Made by a program: the position numbers and the translations under genes. From positions 124,001 through 188,000 of the forward strand of contig NZ_JABWRZ020000002.1 in assembly GCF_014269185.2 (NCBI RefSeq): DNA of 64,000 nucleotides, given 5' to 3'. Numbering within the stretch: position 1 is the stretch's first letter; the number at the start of each line of letters is the position of its first letter. The DNA is from Pseudomonas oryzicola (GTDB lineage Bacteria; Pseudomonadota; Gammaproteobacteria; Pseudomonadales; Pseudomonadaceae). Below, piece by piece: positions 47,083 to 56,818 of this stretch. The notes below the pieces were generated by a model. That model saw only the letters and a list, made by a program, of their open reading frames with translations. It did not search any database and had not been told where the DNA came from.

Positions 47083-49382
47083 CCCTGCGCCCCCCCGATC
47101 AGCTCCACCACAGCATCCAGCAACGCATCGTCGTGGAAACTGGCCTTTGCCAAATAGTAGTCGGCGCCAGCATCCAGGCCACGCCGCCGGTCTTCCTCGC
47201 GGTCCTTGTAGGACACCACCATCACCGGCAGCGACTGCAGGCGCTGGTCGCGGCGCACCAGGGTGACCAGCTCGATGCCGTCCATGCGCGGCATGTCGAT
47301 GTCGGTGATCAGCAGGTCGAAGTCCTCGCCACGCAAGGCGTTCCAGCCATCCATGCCATCCACCGCCACGGCCACGTCGTAGCCACGGTTGCCGAGCAAT
47401 TTGCGCTGCAGTTCACGCACGGTCAGCGAATCATCGACCACCAGAATGCGCTTGCGCACCACGCCGCGGGCGCCGCCGCTGCCGCGCGCGATGCGTTCCA
47501 GGCTGCCGGTGCTGAGCAGTTTGTCCAGTGAGCGCAACAAGTCCTCGACATCGATGATCAGCACCACCGAGCCATCGTCGAGCAGGGCGCCGGAAGAAAT
47601 GTCCTGCACCTTGCCCAGCCGCGGATCGAGTGGCATCACCACCAGCACCCGCTCGCCCACCAGCCGTTCCACGGCCACGCCGTACAGTTGCTCGCGCTCC
47701 CGAATCACCACCACCCGCAGCCGGCTTTCCTCGGCCTGCCCGGCCGGGCGGTTGAGCAACTGGCTGGCTGCGACCAGGCCGATATGCCGGCCTTCGTGCC
47801 AGAAGTGCTGGCGCCCTTCGATCTGCACGATCTCTTCGGCAGCCACGTCCAGCGTGCGTTCGATGTGGGCGAGCGGGAAGGCGTAGGCCTCGCCGCCCAC
47901 CTCGACCACCAGGCTGCGCACCACCGACAGGGTCAACGGTACCTGCAGGTGGAAACGGCAGCCCTGCCCGGCTGTCTGGGTCAGCTCGATGGAGCCGCGC
48001 AGCTCACGGATCATGTGCTGCACGGCATCCAGGCCGACCCCGCGCCCGGAGACCTCGGTGACCGTGTCGCGCAGGCTGAACCCGGGCAGGAACAGGAACG
48101 TCAGCAACTCCGCCTCGCTCATCCGCGCCACGGTGTCGGCAGGTGACAGGGCGCGTTCGACGATGCTGCTGCGCAGGCGTTCGAGGTCGATGCCGGCACC
48201 ATCGTCGATCAGCTCCAGGCTGAGCATGCCGGCCTGGTGCGAGGCGCGCAGGCGGATCACGCCCTCCTCCGGCTTGCCCGCCAGCAGGCGCCGCTCGGGC
48301 AGTTCGATGCCATGGTCGACCGCGTTGCGCAACAGATGGGTCAGCGGTGCTTCGAGCTTTTCCAGCACATCACGGTCGACCTGGGTCTTTTCCCCTTCCA
48401 CCAGCAACCGCACCGGCTTGCCCAGCGACCGTCCAAGGTCGCGGACCATGCGGCTCTGGCCGGCCAATACATCGGCAAACGGCCGCATCCTGCAGGCCAG
48501 CGCCGTGTCGTACAACAGTTGTGCGCGCTGGCTGGCCTGCCAGACGAACTCATCCAGGTCGGCAGCCTGCTGCTGCAGGATCTGCTGGGTTTCCGCCAGC
48601 AGGCGCTGGGTCTGCGCCAAGGCTTCGAGCACCTCGCTGCTCTGGCCACTGTCCTCCAGTTGCATGCGCAGGCCATCGAGCGCCTGCATGCCTTGGCCGT
48701 GCATGCGCTTGAGGCGCTGCAGGGTGGCCAGGTAAGGCTTGAGCCGCTGGGTTTCCACCAGCGACTTGCTGGACAGGTCGAGCAGGCTGTTGAGGCGGTC
48801 GGCTGTTACCCGCAGCACCCGTTCCGCACCGTCGCCGGCACGCTTGCCCGCCTTGCGGCGCGACATCGGCTCGGGCTCGGGGTCTGGTTCGAGGAAAGCG
48901 GCGGGCAGCGGCACAGGCTCGGCCTGCTGGGCAGGCGCTGGCACCTGCGGCAGTGCCGGGACGCCGGGCGGCACGGCAGGCATGGCCGCGTTCCCAGGCT
49001 CGAGCAGGCAGGCCATTTGCGCGAGGAACACCGGCAGGATCGCCTGCGCCCCGGTATCCCCAGGCGTGGCGATGCGCATCAGCAGGTCGGTACCTTGCAG
49101 CAAGGCATCGATATGCTCGGCGGTCAGGTACAGGCGCCCCTCCTGGGCGGCTACCAGGCAGTCTTCCATGACATGGGCGACGCTGACACCCGCGTCCACG
49201 CCAACGATCCGCGCCGCCCCCTTCAGCGAGTGGGCAGCACGCATGCAGGCCTCGAGCTGGTCGGCCTGGGTAGGGTTGCGCTCCAGCGCCATCAAGCCGG
49301 CACTGAGCACCTGGGTCTGTGCCTCGGCCTCCAGGCTGAACAGCTCGAGCAACGATGCGTCGCGCATTTGCTCTGGGGTCAT
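47079..49382 (-). CDS. wspE: Hybrid chemotaxis-type histidine kinase WspE (CheA family)
   Basis: 767 residues from ATG 49382 overlapping the wspD stop (ATGA); an apparent longer frame upstream is only the shadow of wspD. Hpt domain with phosphorylated H51 (AAHSLKGAARIVG), proline-rich linker, dimerisation and ATPase domains (HLLRNAVDHGIELPERR; DDGAGID; GRGVGLDAV), CheW-like regulatory domain, C-terminal receiver with D694 (LLITDIDMPRMDG). Phosphorylates WspR and WspF. Confidence 0.95.
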   Translation of the reverse strand: MTPEQMRDASLLELFSLEAEAQTQVLSAGLMALERNPTQADQLEACMRAAHSLKGAARIVGVDAGVSVAHVMEDCLVAAQEGRLYLTAEHIDALLQGTDLLMRIATPGDTGAQAILPVFLAQMACLLEPGNAAMPAVPPGVPALPQVPAPAQQAEPVPLPAAFLEPDPEPEPMSRRKAGKRAGDGAERVLRVTADRLNSLLDLSSKSLVETQRLKPYLATLQRLKRMHGQGMQALDGLRMQLEDSGQSSEVLEALAQTQRLLAETQQILQQQAADLDEFVWQASQRAQLLYDTALACRMRPFADVLAGQSRMVRDLGRSLGKPVRLLVEGEKTQVDRDVLEKLEAPLTHLLRNAVDHGIELPERRLLAGKPEEGVIRLRASHQAGMLSLELIDDGAGIDLERLRSSIVERALSPADTVARMSEAELLTFLFLPGFSLRDTVTEVSGRGVGLDAVQHMIRELRGSIELTQTAGQGCRFHLQVPLTLSVVRSLVVEVGGEAYAFPLAHIERTLDVAAEEIVQIEGRQHFWHEGRHIGLVAASQLLNRPAGQAEESRLRVVVIREREQLYGVAVERLVGERVLVVMPLDPRLGKVQDISSGALLDDGSVVLIIDVEDLLRSLDKLLSTGSLERIARGSGGARGVVRKRILVVDDSLTVRELQRKLLGNRGYDVAVAVDGMDGWNALRGEDFDLLITDIDMPRMDGIELVTLVRRDQRLQSLPVMVVSYKDREEDRRRGLDAGADYYLAKASFHDDALLDAVVELIGGAQG

Positions 49383-50026
49383 GACAGGCTCCGCTGCACG
49401 GCAGACAGTAAATGTTGATCGTCCAGCACCCGCACGCTGCGGCCCCGCCATTGCAGCACCGCTGCGGTGAAACGGGTGGCATCCTGGCCGCTGTCGAGCA
49501 GTTGCGGGTCGAGCCGGTGAATGCCGTCGATTTCCTCGACCGCCATCACCACCGGCCCGCCATCGGCGGCCAGGATCAGCATGCGTGGCGTCGCCCGGCC
49601 GCCACGTTGCTCGGCGCTGCCGGGTTGTACCCCCAACAGGTCGGCCAGCGACAGGCACGGCACCAGCGCACCACGCACGTTGGCCACGCCCTGCAGCACC
49701 CGCGAACGCTGGTGCGGCAGTGAATGCACCGCCTGCAAAGGGGCGATTTCGGCCAGGCTGGCAGTGGCCAGCGCCAGCCACTCTTCCCCCAGGCGGAACA
49801 GCAGCATCGAAACACCCGAGGCTTCCTCGGCAGGAGCGGCCTGCGCTGCCTGGTGATTGTCCATCAACGTGTAGCGGTCGAGCAGGCGTGTGGCGGCGGC
49901 GGCATATACCTCACAGTTTCGGCAGTGCACGTGCCGCGCCAGCAACGGGCATTGCTTGTCGCCATGTACCCCTATGCGGTTCCAGCAGTCGTCGACGTGT
50001 GCATCATCTTCGGCGAGCAGTTGCAT
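49379..50026 (-). CDS. wspD: CheW-type adaptor WspD
   Basis: 215 residues from ATG 50026, preferred over ATG 50044 because AAGGTGAG lies 5-8 bases ahead of it; the upstream ATG overlaps the wspC stop (ATGA). An N-terminal cysteine-bearing segment (CPLLARHVHCRNCEVY) is followed by a CheW domain (LLFRLGEEWLALATASLAEI...GVANVRGALVPCLSLADLLG). Couples receptor WspA to kinase WspE. Second CheW of the operon besides wspB. Confidence 0.92.
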   Translation of the reverse strand: MQLLAEDDAHVDDCWNRIGVHGDKQCPLLARHVHCRNCEVYAAAATRLLDRYTLMDNHQAAQAAPAEEASGVSMLLFRLGEEWLALATASLAEIAPLQAVHSLPHQRSRVLQGVANVRGALVPCLSLADLLGVQPGSAEQRGGRATPRMLILAADGGPVVMAVEEIDGIHRLDPQLLDSGQDATRFTAAVLQWRGRSVRVLDDQHLLSAVQRSLS

Positions 50027-50040
50027 CGCGGACTCACCTT

Positions 50041-51315
50041 TCATCGTTCAGACTCCCGCCCCACCCGCGCGGCCCGCTCCTGCAGGCGCCGGGCACCGGC
50101 CAGGTCGCCCTGGGCCGCCAGCAAGGCCGCCAGATGCACCAGTGCCTCGGGGTGCTGCGGCTCCAGGTACAGCGCCTTGCGATAGTGACTCAGTGCCTGC
50201 TGCGCATCGCCCTCGGTATCGCTGAGCAGCCCCAGCCAGTAGTACACCTGCGCCGAAGGCGCGAACTGGGCGAGGTAGCGCTGGCATTCGGCACGGGCCC
50301 GCTCGCTGGCGCCGGCATTGGCAAGCCGGGCAATGCTGGCCAGGACCTCGCTCGCCTGCTCGCCCTTGTGCTCGCGCACCGGCGCTGGCCTGACGGCCGC
50401 GGGCAGCACGCGCACTGGCCGTGGCAACGCGGCACTTGGCAGCGAATAGCCTGGCGTTGGCTGTGCTGGCAACCGGCGGCGCGTCGGCAGGGCCGGAGCT
50501 GCAACCTGCGCGGCGTCACTACCCTCGTGGCGCACGTAGGCGAATGACTGGGCAATGCCCAATGGGCGCATACCCAGCCGCGCCAGCAGGCTGCCTTCGG
50601 CCGGGCCGATGAACAACACGCCCTGCGGGTGCAGCAGGCGCTTGAGCACCTCGAACACCCGTTGCTGGGTTGCCAGATCGAAATAGATCAGCAGGTTGCG
50701 GCAAAACACGAAGTCATACAGGCCATCGCGGCTGCTCAGCGCCGGGTCGAGCACATTGCCCACCTGCAGGTTGACCTGTTCACGCACCCGTTGATGGAGC
50801 TGGTGGCCTTCATCGACAGCATCGAAATAACGCTCGCGAAAGCTCAGGTCGCTGCCACGGAAGGCATTGCGCCCGTATACGGCCTGCCCGGCCTTGGCCA
50901 CCGAACTGGGGCTGATGTCCATGCCATCGATCAGGAACGCACCCGGCGCAATACCAGCGTCGAGCAAGGCCATGGCCAACGAATAGGGTTCCTCGCCGGT
51001 CGAGCATGGCAGGCTGAGCAAGCGCAGCGGGCGCGCCCCGGCAAGCTCGGCCAGGCGCTTGTGAGCCAGGCTGGCCAAGGCGGTGAAGGATTCAGGGTAA
51101 CGGAAGAACCAGGTTTCCGGGACGATGACGGCCTCGATCAGCGCCTGTTGCTCTTCCATCGATTGCTGCAGGCGCAGCCAGTAATCGTCCAGGTCGGTGG
51201 CATTCACGGCCACGCAACGCTGGCGCAGCGCACGCTCGACCATGGACGCCCCAACCGACTCCACGTCCAGGCCGATACGTTCGCGCAGGAAGCGGAAGAA
51301 ACGCTGTTCGTTCAT
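50041..51315 (-). CDS. wspC: Chemoreceptor methyltransferase WspC (CheR family with TPR)
   Basis: 424 residues. CheR domain with the SAM-binding and family motifs LSLPCSTGEEPYSLAMALL, FRGSDLSFRERYF and DFVFCRNLLIYFD, then a proline-rich linker and a C-terminal TPR-like region (YYWLGLLSDTEGDAQQALSHYRKALYLEPQHPEALVHLAALLAAQGD). Methylates WspA, opposing WspF. Overlaps wspB and wspD by four bases each. Confidence 0.95.
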   Translation of the reverse strand: MNEQRFFRFLRERIGLDVESVGASMVERALRQRCVAVNATDLDDYWLRLQQSMEEQQALIEAVIVPETWFFRYPESFTALASLAHKRLAELAGARPLRLLSLPCSTGEEPYSLAMALLDAGIAPGAFLIDGMDISPSSVAKAGQAVYGRNAFRGSDLSFRERYFDAVDEGHQLHQRVREQVNLQVGNVLDPALSSRDGLYDFVFCRNLLIYFDLATQQRVFEVLKRLLHPQGVLFIGPAEGSLLARLGMRPLGIAQSFAYVRHEGSDAAQVAAPALPTRRRLPAQPTPGYSLPSAALPRPVRVLPAAVRPAPVREHKGEQASEVLASIARLANAGASERARAECQRYLAQFAPSAQVYYWLGLLSDTEGDAQQALSHYRKALYLEPQHPEALVHLAALLAAQGDLAGARRLQERAARVGRESER

Positions 51316-51818
51316 GTCGGCATCCCTGTCGGCTCGCCCGGGTACAACAACTGGTGTACGACGTCGGGCAGCAAGTCGTTGACCTCGATGCGCTGCAGCA
51401 AGCCCTGCTCATCCTGACGCACCGGCCCCAGGTACGCGGCTTCAGCACTGTCCACGCCATAGGGCTGGAACTCGTCGGGGTGGCAGCGCAGGGTTTCGGT
51501 GGCCTGCTCCAGGATCAGGCCAAGCTGCAGGCCACCTCGATAGTGCACCAGCACCAGCCGGGTACTGGTGCGTTGCGCGGCCGGCTGGCCAAAGCTCAAC
51601 GCCGCCAGGTCGACCACCGGCACCAGTTGGCCACGGTATGCAAGGACGCCCGCGACCCAGCCAGGCGCCTGGGCGATCGGCTTGAGCGGCTGGCGCGGCA
51701 GCACTTCGATCACCTCGTGCACGCTCAGGGCGAAGCGCTGTTCCTGAATGCGAAACTGCAGGTACAACACCCCCTTGGCGTTGTTTTCCCGCGCAGCACG
51801 CGGTTGCATGTCGTTCAT
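51312..51818 (-). CDS. wspB: CheW-type adaptor WspB
   Basis: 168 residues, one CheW domain (YLQFRIQEQRFALSVHEVIEVLPRQPLKPI...GVLAYRGQLVPVVDLAAL). Starts five bases after the wspA stop and overlaps wspC by ATGA. Links WspA to WspE. Confidence 0.93.
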   Translation of the reverse strand: MNDMQPRAARENNAKGVLYLQFRIQEQRFALSVHEVIEVLPRQPLKPIAQAPGWVAGVLAYRGQLVPVVDLAALSFGQPAAQRTSTRLVLVHYRGGLQLGLILEQATETLRCHPDEFQPYGVDSAEAAYLGPVRQDEQGLLQRIEVNDLLPDVVHQLLYPGEPTGMPT

Positions 51819-51823
51819 CGCCG

Positions 51824-53446
51824 TCAGACTTTGAAGCGCGACACGCCGCCACGCAGGCCAGCGGCCACCTGGCTCAGCTCATCGATGGCGAAACTGGCCT
51901 GGCGCAGCGACTCGACCGTCTGGGTGCTGGCATCGCTGAGCTGGGCCAGCGCCTGGTTGATCTGCTCGGCCCCGGTGGCCTGGGCCTGCATGCCTTCGTT
52001 GACCATCAGCACGCGCGGCGCCAGGGCCTGCACCTGGTGGATGATCTGGCTCAGTTGCTCGCCCACCTGCTGCACCTCGAACATGCCGCGGCGCACTTCT
52101 TCGGAGAACTTGTCCATGCCCATGACCCCAGCCGATACGGCCGACTGGATCTCGCGTACCATTTGCTCGATGTCGTAGGTGGCCACGGCGGTCTGGTCGG
52201 CCAGGCGACGCACTTCGGTGGCGACCACGGCAAAGCCGCGGCCATATTCACCGGCCTTCTCCGCCTCGATGGCGGCGTTGAGCGACAACAGGTTGGTCTG
52301 GTCGGCGACCTTGACGATGGTCACGACCATCTGGGTGATGTTGCTGGCCTTTTCATTGAGGATGGCCAGCTTGGCATTGACCAGGTCAGCGGCGCCCATC
52401 ACCTGGTGCATGGTTTCTTCCATTCGCGCCAGGCCCTGCTGGCCGGAACCGGCCAGGCTGGAAGCCTGGTCCGCAGCCGAGGTCACTTCGGTCATGGTGC
52501 GCACCAGGTCGCGCGAGGTGGCGGCGATTTCCCGCGAAGTGGCACCAATTTCCGTGGTGGTGGCGGCCGTTTCGGTGGCAGTGGCCTGCTGTTGCTTGGA
52601 AGTGGCGGCAATCTCGGTCACCGAGGTGGTCACCTGTACCGACGAGCGCTGGGCCTGGGCTACCAGGTTGGCCAAGGCCTCGGCCATTTCGTTGAAACCG
52701 CTTTCGATGGCACCGAATTCGTCCTTGCGCTCCAGGCTCAGGCGCATGCTCAGGTCGCCTGAGCGCAGTTTGTCGAGGGCATGCACAATGCGCTGCATGG
52801 GCGCCGAAATGGCACGCATCAACAGCAGCCCGCAAATGCCCGCAACGATGATTGCCAGCAACAGCGAAACCACCATGCTGCCCTTGGCCGTGCTCACGGC
52901 ATTGACGATGTCGTTGGTGGCGGCTTCGGCCGAGGCCCGATTCTCCTCGATGACTTCGGTCAGGTGCTTGCGCCCATCCACCCAGGTCGGGGTGAGCACC
53001 TCGTTGATCAGCCGCTGGGCACCGTCGTAGTCATGCTGACGGTAGGCGTCCAGTACCTGGCCAACGATCTTCATGTAGTTTTCTTCGAGTTGCACGAAGG
53101 AATCGAAGCGGGTCTGGTCGTCCTTGGTCAGGATCGTGGCCTGGTAACTCACCATGTGCTGCTTCAGACGATCCTCGAAACCTTTGAACAGTTCCATGTC
53201 GGCCGAGGTGATTTCGCGGCGGTTGGACAGGCCCACCAGTTGCTGGCTGGTGACATAGCTGTCGACCCAGGCGCTGCGGATCATCGAGCTGTAGTAAACC
53301 CCTGGAATGCTGTCGCTCCCCACCGCCTCTTCGGCCACTTCGATGGCCACCAACCGCGAGTAGGCGGCCACGATCATCAGCAGCATGATGGCGATGATCA
53401 CGGCGAAACTTGCCAGGATCCGTTGGCGCAAGGTCCAGTTCTTCAC
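51824..53446 (-). CDS. wspA: Surface-sensing methyl-accepting protein WspA
   Basis: 540 residues, first gene of wspABCDEFR. Membrane spans at about 10-31 and 188-212 enclose a periplasmic four-helix domain; a HAMP domain follows and then a long cytoplasmic coiled coil with the conserved signalling tip ([34 protein letters not shown]). WspA responds to surface contact and cell-envelope stress. The promoter must lie in the 140 bp before it. Confidence 0.95.
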   Translation of the reverse strand: MKNWTLRQRILASFAVIIAIMLLMIVAAYSRLVAIEVAEEAVGSDSIPGVYYSSMIRSAWVDSYVTSQQLVGLSNRREITSADMELFKGFEDRLKQHMVSYQATILTKDDQTRFDSFVQLEENYMKIVGQVLDAYRQHDYDGAQRLINEVLTPTWVDGRKHLTEVIEENRASAEAATNDIVNAVSTAKGSMVVSLLLAIIVAGICGLLLMRAISAPMQRIVHALDKLRSGDLSMRLSLERKDEFGAIESGFNEMAEALANLVAQAQRSSVQVTTSVTEIAATSKQQQATATETAATTTEIGATSREIAATSRDLVRTMTEVTSAADQASSLAGSGQQGLARMEETMHQVMGAADLVNAKLAILNEKASNITQMVVTIVKVADQTNLLSLNAAIEAEKAGEYGRGFAVVATEVRRLADQTAVATYDIEQMVREIQSAVSAGVMGMDKFSEEVRRGMFEVQQVGEQLSQIIHQVQALAPRVLMVNEGMQAQATGAEQINQALAQLSDASTQTVESLRQASFAIDELSQVAAGLRGGVSRFKV

Positions 53447-53586
53447 ATTCAGCCCTCAGGAATTCGCAACGAGCGGGAAAAATCGCCGAAGTATAGCTCA
53501 GGCGTCCGCCGCTTTTGCGGCTGAATGGAAGGCGCGCGCTAGACAGGCCATTGGAGCTGCGCGTGTGCAGCCCCATCCGCTCGATA

Positions 53587-54267
53587 TCAGCCTGCTGCAA
53601 GCCGAGCCTGGCTTTCCAGCTCCTGGCGCAGGCCCGGGTCCAGGCGCAGCTGGCGGGCCAGCTCGTCCAGGTAGGCGCGCTCCATGAAGTTTTCCTGATC
53701 GACCATCATCACGCTCGCCAGGTACATCTCGGCGGCCATTTCCGGCGTTTGCGCAGCCCGGGCCACTTCGGCCGGGTCCAACGGCTTGTTCAACTCGTCA
53801 TGCAGCCAGTGCTGCAGTTCATGGTCGCTGTCCAGGCGGCTGAACTCGCCCTCGATCAGCGCCCGCTCGCGCTCGTCGATGTGGCCATCGGACTTGGCCG
53901 CCGCCACCAGTGCCCGCAGCACGGCCTGGCTGTGCTGTTCGGCCTGGGCCGGCGGCAGGCGGTCGACGGTGCGGGGCTCGCTGGCGGCCAGCCGCTGGTT
54001 GGCCTGCCAGTTGCCATAGGCTTTGTAGGCCAAGACGCCCAGCGCGGCCAGGCCACCGTAAGTCAGCGCCTTGCCGCCATACTTGCGGGCCTTCTTGCTG
54101 CCCAGCAACAGGCCCAGGGCGCCGCCACCCAACAAACCACCACCGGCGCCGGACAACAGCCCGCCAAGCCCGCCGGCAGTGCTGCCGGGCTTACCGGCAG
54201 CCCCCTGTTTTTCGAGCAGCTGCTGGCCGGACTTGAGAAGCTGATCGAGCAGGTTGCGGGTGTTCAT
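53587..54267 (-). CDS. DUF533 (TerB-like, YebE type) membrane protein
   Basis: 226 residues. Glycine-rich N-terminal segment (GGLGGLLSGAGGGLLGGGALGLLLGS) next to a hydrophobic stretch (ALTYGGLAALGVLAYKAYGNW) likely in the inner membrane, and a C-terminal TerB-like helical domain (AAAKSDGHIDERERALIEGEFSRLDSD) with the acidic residues of the family. Role unknown; homologues respond to envelope stress. Confidence 0.85.
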   Translation of the reverse strand: MNTRNLLDQLLKSGQQLLEKQGAAGKPGSTAGGLGGLLSGAGGGLLGGGALGLLLGSKKARKYGGKALTYGGLAALGVLAYKAYGNWQANQRLAASEPRTVDRLPPAQAEQHSQAVLRALVAAAKSDGHIDERERALIEGEFSRLDSDHELQHWLHDELNKPLDPAEVARAAQTPEMAAEMYLASVMMVDQENFMERAYLDELARQLRLDPGLRQELESQARLAAG

Positions 54268-54354
54268 TCACAGGTCTCCACGCAAGAAAATTCATACGCC
54301 AGAGTAAGGCTTGGCAAAACGCACGCCACTGTGGATTTGCTTCCGGATGTTGCA

Positions 54355-54373
54355 TTGGCTGGCAAAAAGCCAA
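54355..54373 (+). promoter_or_regulatory. Small dyad upstream of the polyamine operon
   Basis: TTGGCT-GGCAAAA-AGCCAA, 6-bp arms and 7-base loop, about 110 bp ahead of the ydcS-like ATG in the divergent promoter region. Possible regulator site; its significance is uncertain. Confidence 0.3.
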
Positions 54374-54483
54374 CTAGACTCGATATCGCCAACACCCCGC
54401 GCCCACGCACTACGCTGATAACAAACGCTTCACGGCTTGCTTGATGACTGCCCCGAACAAGATCTCCAAGAAGAGGGAACACC

Positions 54484-55635
54484 ATGTCAGTGCACAAGAC
54501 CGCATTGCTCGGCGCCATGACCGGTGCCGTGCTCGCCAGCGCCAGCCTGCAGGCTGCCGAACCGCCCAAGGCCCTGGGCCCTGGCGAAGGGCGCCTGGAC
54601 ATCGTCGCCTGGCCGGGCTACATCGAGCGCGGTGAAAGCGACAAGGCCTACGACTGGGTCACCGGTTTCGAGAAGGAAACCGGCTGCAAGGTCAGCGTCA
54701 AGACCGCCGCCACCTCGGACGAGATGGTCAGCCTGATGACCAAGGGCGGCTACGATCTGGTCACTGCTTCGGGTGATGCCTCGTTACGGCTGATCGCAGG
54801 CAAGCGGGTGCAGCCGATCAATACCGCGTTGATCCCCAACTGGAAGAACATCGACCCGCGCTTGCAGAATGGCGGCTGGTACGTGGTCGACAAGCAGGTC
54901 TACGGCACCCCGTACCAGTGGGGGCCGAACGTGCTGTTGTACAACACCGAGGTGTTCAAGCAGGCGCCCACCAGTTGGGGTGTGCTGTTCGAACCGCAGA
55001 ACCTGCCCGACGGCAAGCCGAACAAGGGGCGCGTGCAGGCCTACGACGGGCCGATCTACATCGCCGATGCGGCGCTGTACCTGAAAACCGCCAAGCCGGA
55101 GCTGGGCATCCAGGACCCGTACCAACTCAACGAGGCCCAGTACAAGGCCGTGCTGGAGCTGCTGCGCCAGCAGCAACCGCTGATCCACCGCTACTGGCAT
55201 GACGCCACGGTGCAGATGAGCGACGTGAAGAACGAAGGCGTGGTTGCCTCCAGCTCCTGGGGCTACATGGTCAATGGCCTCAAAGCCGAAAAGCAGCCCG
55301 TGGCCTCGACCATTCCCAAGGAAGGCGCGACCGGCTGGGCCGACACCACCATGCTGCACAGCGAGGCCAAGCACCCCAACTGTGCCTACAAATGGATGGA
55401 CTGGTCGCTGCAGCCGAAAGTCCAGGGTGACGTGGCGGCCTGGTTCGGTTCGTTGCCGGCGGTGCCGGCGGCCTGCACCGGCAACGAGCTGCTGGGGGCC
55501 GAGGGCTGCAAGACCAACGGTTTCGACAACTTCGACAAGATCGCCTTCTGGAAAACCCCGCAGGCCCAGGGCGGCAAGTTCGTGCCGTATAGCCGCTGGA
55601 CCCAGGATTACATTGCGATCATGGGCGGGCGCTGA
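54484..55635 (+). CDS. ydcS: Putrescine/spermidine-type ABC transporter substrate-binding protein (YdcS-like)
   Basis: 383 residues with AAGAGGGAAC before the ATG and a Sec signal (AMTGAVLASASLQA|AEPP). PotD/YdcS-type fold (LDIVAWPGYIERG; FEKETGCKVSVKTAATSDEMVSLM; NPYQW-like GTPYQWGPNVLLYNTEVF). Binds polyamine in the periplasm and delivers it to the YdcTUV-like permease. First of five genes ending with an aminobutyraldehyde dehydrogenase, which fits putrescine uptake and use. A REP pair separates it from the ATPase gene. Confidence 0.88.
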   Translation: MSVHKTALLGAMTGAVLASASLQAAEPPKALGPGEGRLDIVAWPGYIERGESDKAYDWVTGFEKETGCKVSVKTAATSDEMVSLMTKGGYDLVTASGDASLRLIAGKRVQPINTALIPNWKNIDPRLQNGGWYVVDKQVYGTPYQWGPNVLLYNTEVFKQAPTSWGVLFEPQNLPDGKPNKGRVQAYDGPIYIADAALYLKTAKPELGIQDPYQLNEAQYKAVLELLRQQQPLIHRYWHDATVQMSDVKNEGVVASSSWGYMVNGLKAEKQPVASTIPKEGATGWADTTMLHSEAKHPNCAYKWMDWSLQPKVQGDVAAWFGSLPAVPAACTGNELLGAEGCKTNGFDNFDKIAFWKTPQAQGGKFVPYSRWTQDYIAIMGGR

Positions 55636-55648
55636 GGTTGCCTGAATG

Positions 55649-55758
55649 CCTGTGCCTGCCTCTTCGCGGGTGAACCCGCTCCCACAGGTAGAGCACCACC
55701 CTTACAGGCGGTGATGAACCTGTAGGAGCGGGTTCACCCGCGAAGAGGCAGGCACAGG
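55649..55758. repeat. Paired REP element inside the ydc-type operon
   Basis: Left unit TCTTCGCGGGTGAACCCGCT and right unit as its near complement (GAGCGGGTTCACCCGCGAAG), about 40 bp apart, within the gap between the binding-protein gene and the ATPase gene. Such a hairpin can keep the upstream mRNA part longer-lived, giving more binding protein than permease. Confidence 0.85.
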
Positions 55759-55785
55759 AGTAAGCCAGTTGTCCGGAGCACACGC

Positions 55786-56817
55786 ATGCCCCTAGCCGTC
55801 CAGTTCACCCAGGTTTCCCGCACCTTCGGCGAGGTCAAGGCCGTCGACCAGGTCAGCATCGACATCATCGATGGCGAATTCTTCTCCATGCTCGGCCCCT
55901 CTGGTTCGGGCAAGACCACCTGCCTGCGCCTGATCGCAGGCTTCGAGCAACCCACCAGCGGTTCGATCCGCATCCACGGTGTCGAGGCTGCGGGCGTACC
56001 GCCCTACCAGCGCGACGTCAACACCGTATTCCAGGACTACGCCCTGTTCCCGCACATGAACGTACTGGACAACATCGCCTACGGCCTGAAGGTAAAAGGC
56101 GTGGCCAAGGCCGAACGCCACAGCCGTGCCGAAGAAGCCCTGGCGATGGTGGCCCTGGCCGGCTACGGCGCGCGCAAACCGGCGCAGTTGTCCGGGGGCC
56201 AACGCCAACGCGTGGCCCTGGCCCGCGCGCTGGTCAACCGGCCACGGGTACTGCTTCTGGACGAGCCGCTTGGCGCGCTGGACCTGAAGTTGCGCGAACA
56301 GATGCAGGGCGAGCTGAAAAAGCTGCAGCGCCAGCTGGGCATCACCTTCATCTTCGTCACCCACGACCAGACCGAGGCGCTGTCGATGTCCGATCGCGTT
56401 GCAGTATTCAACCGCGGCCGCATCGAGCAGGTCGACACCCCGCGCAACCTGTACATGCAACCTGCCACCACCTTCGTCGCCGAATTCGTCGGCACCTCCA
56501 ATGTGGTGCGTGGCGAACTGGCCATGGCCCTCAATGGCAGCCCGGCGCCCTTCTCCATCCGCCCCGAACATATCCGCCTCGGCGACCCGGCCACAGCCGG
56601 CCAGCACATCCAGGTCAGCGGCTTGCTGCGCGATATCCAGTACCAGGGCAGTGCCACCCGCTACGAGCTGCAACTGGACAGCGGCCAGCTGCTGGCGGTG
56701 AGCCAGGCCAACGACCGCTGGCAGGCGCAGGCACAGGCCTGGCAACCCGGGCAACGGGTACAGGCGCACTGGCCCCGCGAAGCCATGACGGTGCTGCAGG
56801 AAACCGAGGGCCGCTGA
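55786..56817 (+). CDS. ydcT: ABC transporter ATP-binding protein (YdcT-like)
   Basis: 343 residues, PotA/YdcT type. Walker A GPSGSGKTT (K43), Q-loop FQDYALFPHMNV, signature LSGGQRQRVALARAL, Walker B VLLLDEPLGALD, H-loop FVTHDQTEAL, and a C-terminal TOBE domain (FSIRPEHIRLGD). Energises polyamine uptake with the two permeases that follow 1 bp and about 900 bp downstream. Confidence 0.93.
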   Translation: MPLAVQFTQVSRTFGEVKAVDQVSIDIIDGEFFSMLGPSGSGKTTCLRLIAGFEQPTSGSIRIHGVEAAGVPPYQRDVNTVFQDYALFPHMNVLDNIAYGLKVKGVAKAERHSRAEEALAMVALAGYGARKPAQLSGGQRQRVALARALVNRPRVLLLDEPLGALDLKLREQMQGELKKLQRQLGITFIFVTHDQTEALSMSDRVAVFNRGRIEQVDTPRNLYMQPATTFVAEFVGTSNVVRGELAMALNGSPAPFSIRPEHIRLGDPATAGQHIQVSGLLRDIQYQGSATRYELQLDSGQLLAVSQANDRWQAQAQAWQPGQRVQAHWPREAMTVLQETEGR

Positions 56818-56818
56818 C

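Noticed and set aside
54355..54373. Sigma-54 type promoter at the dyad upstream of the polyamine operon
   Set aside because: The GG and GC doublets are not spaced 10 bp apart as the -24/-12 element requires, on either strand.
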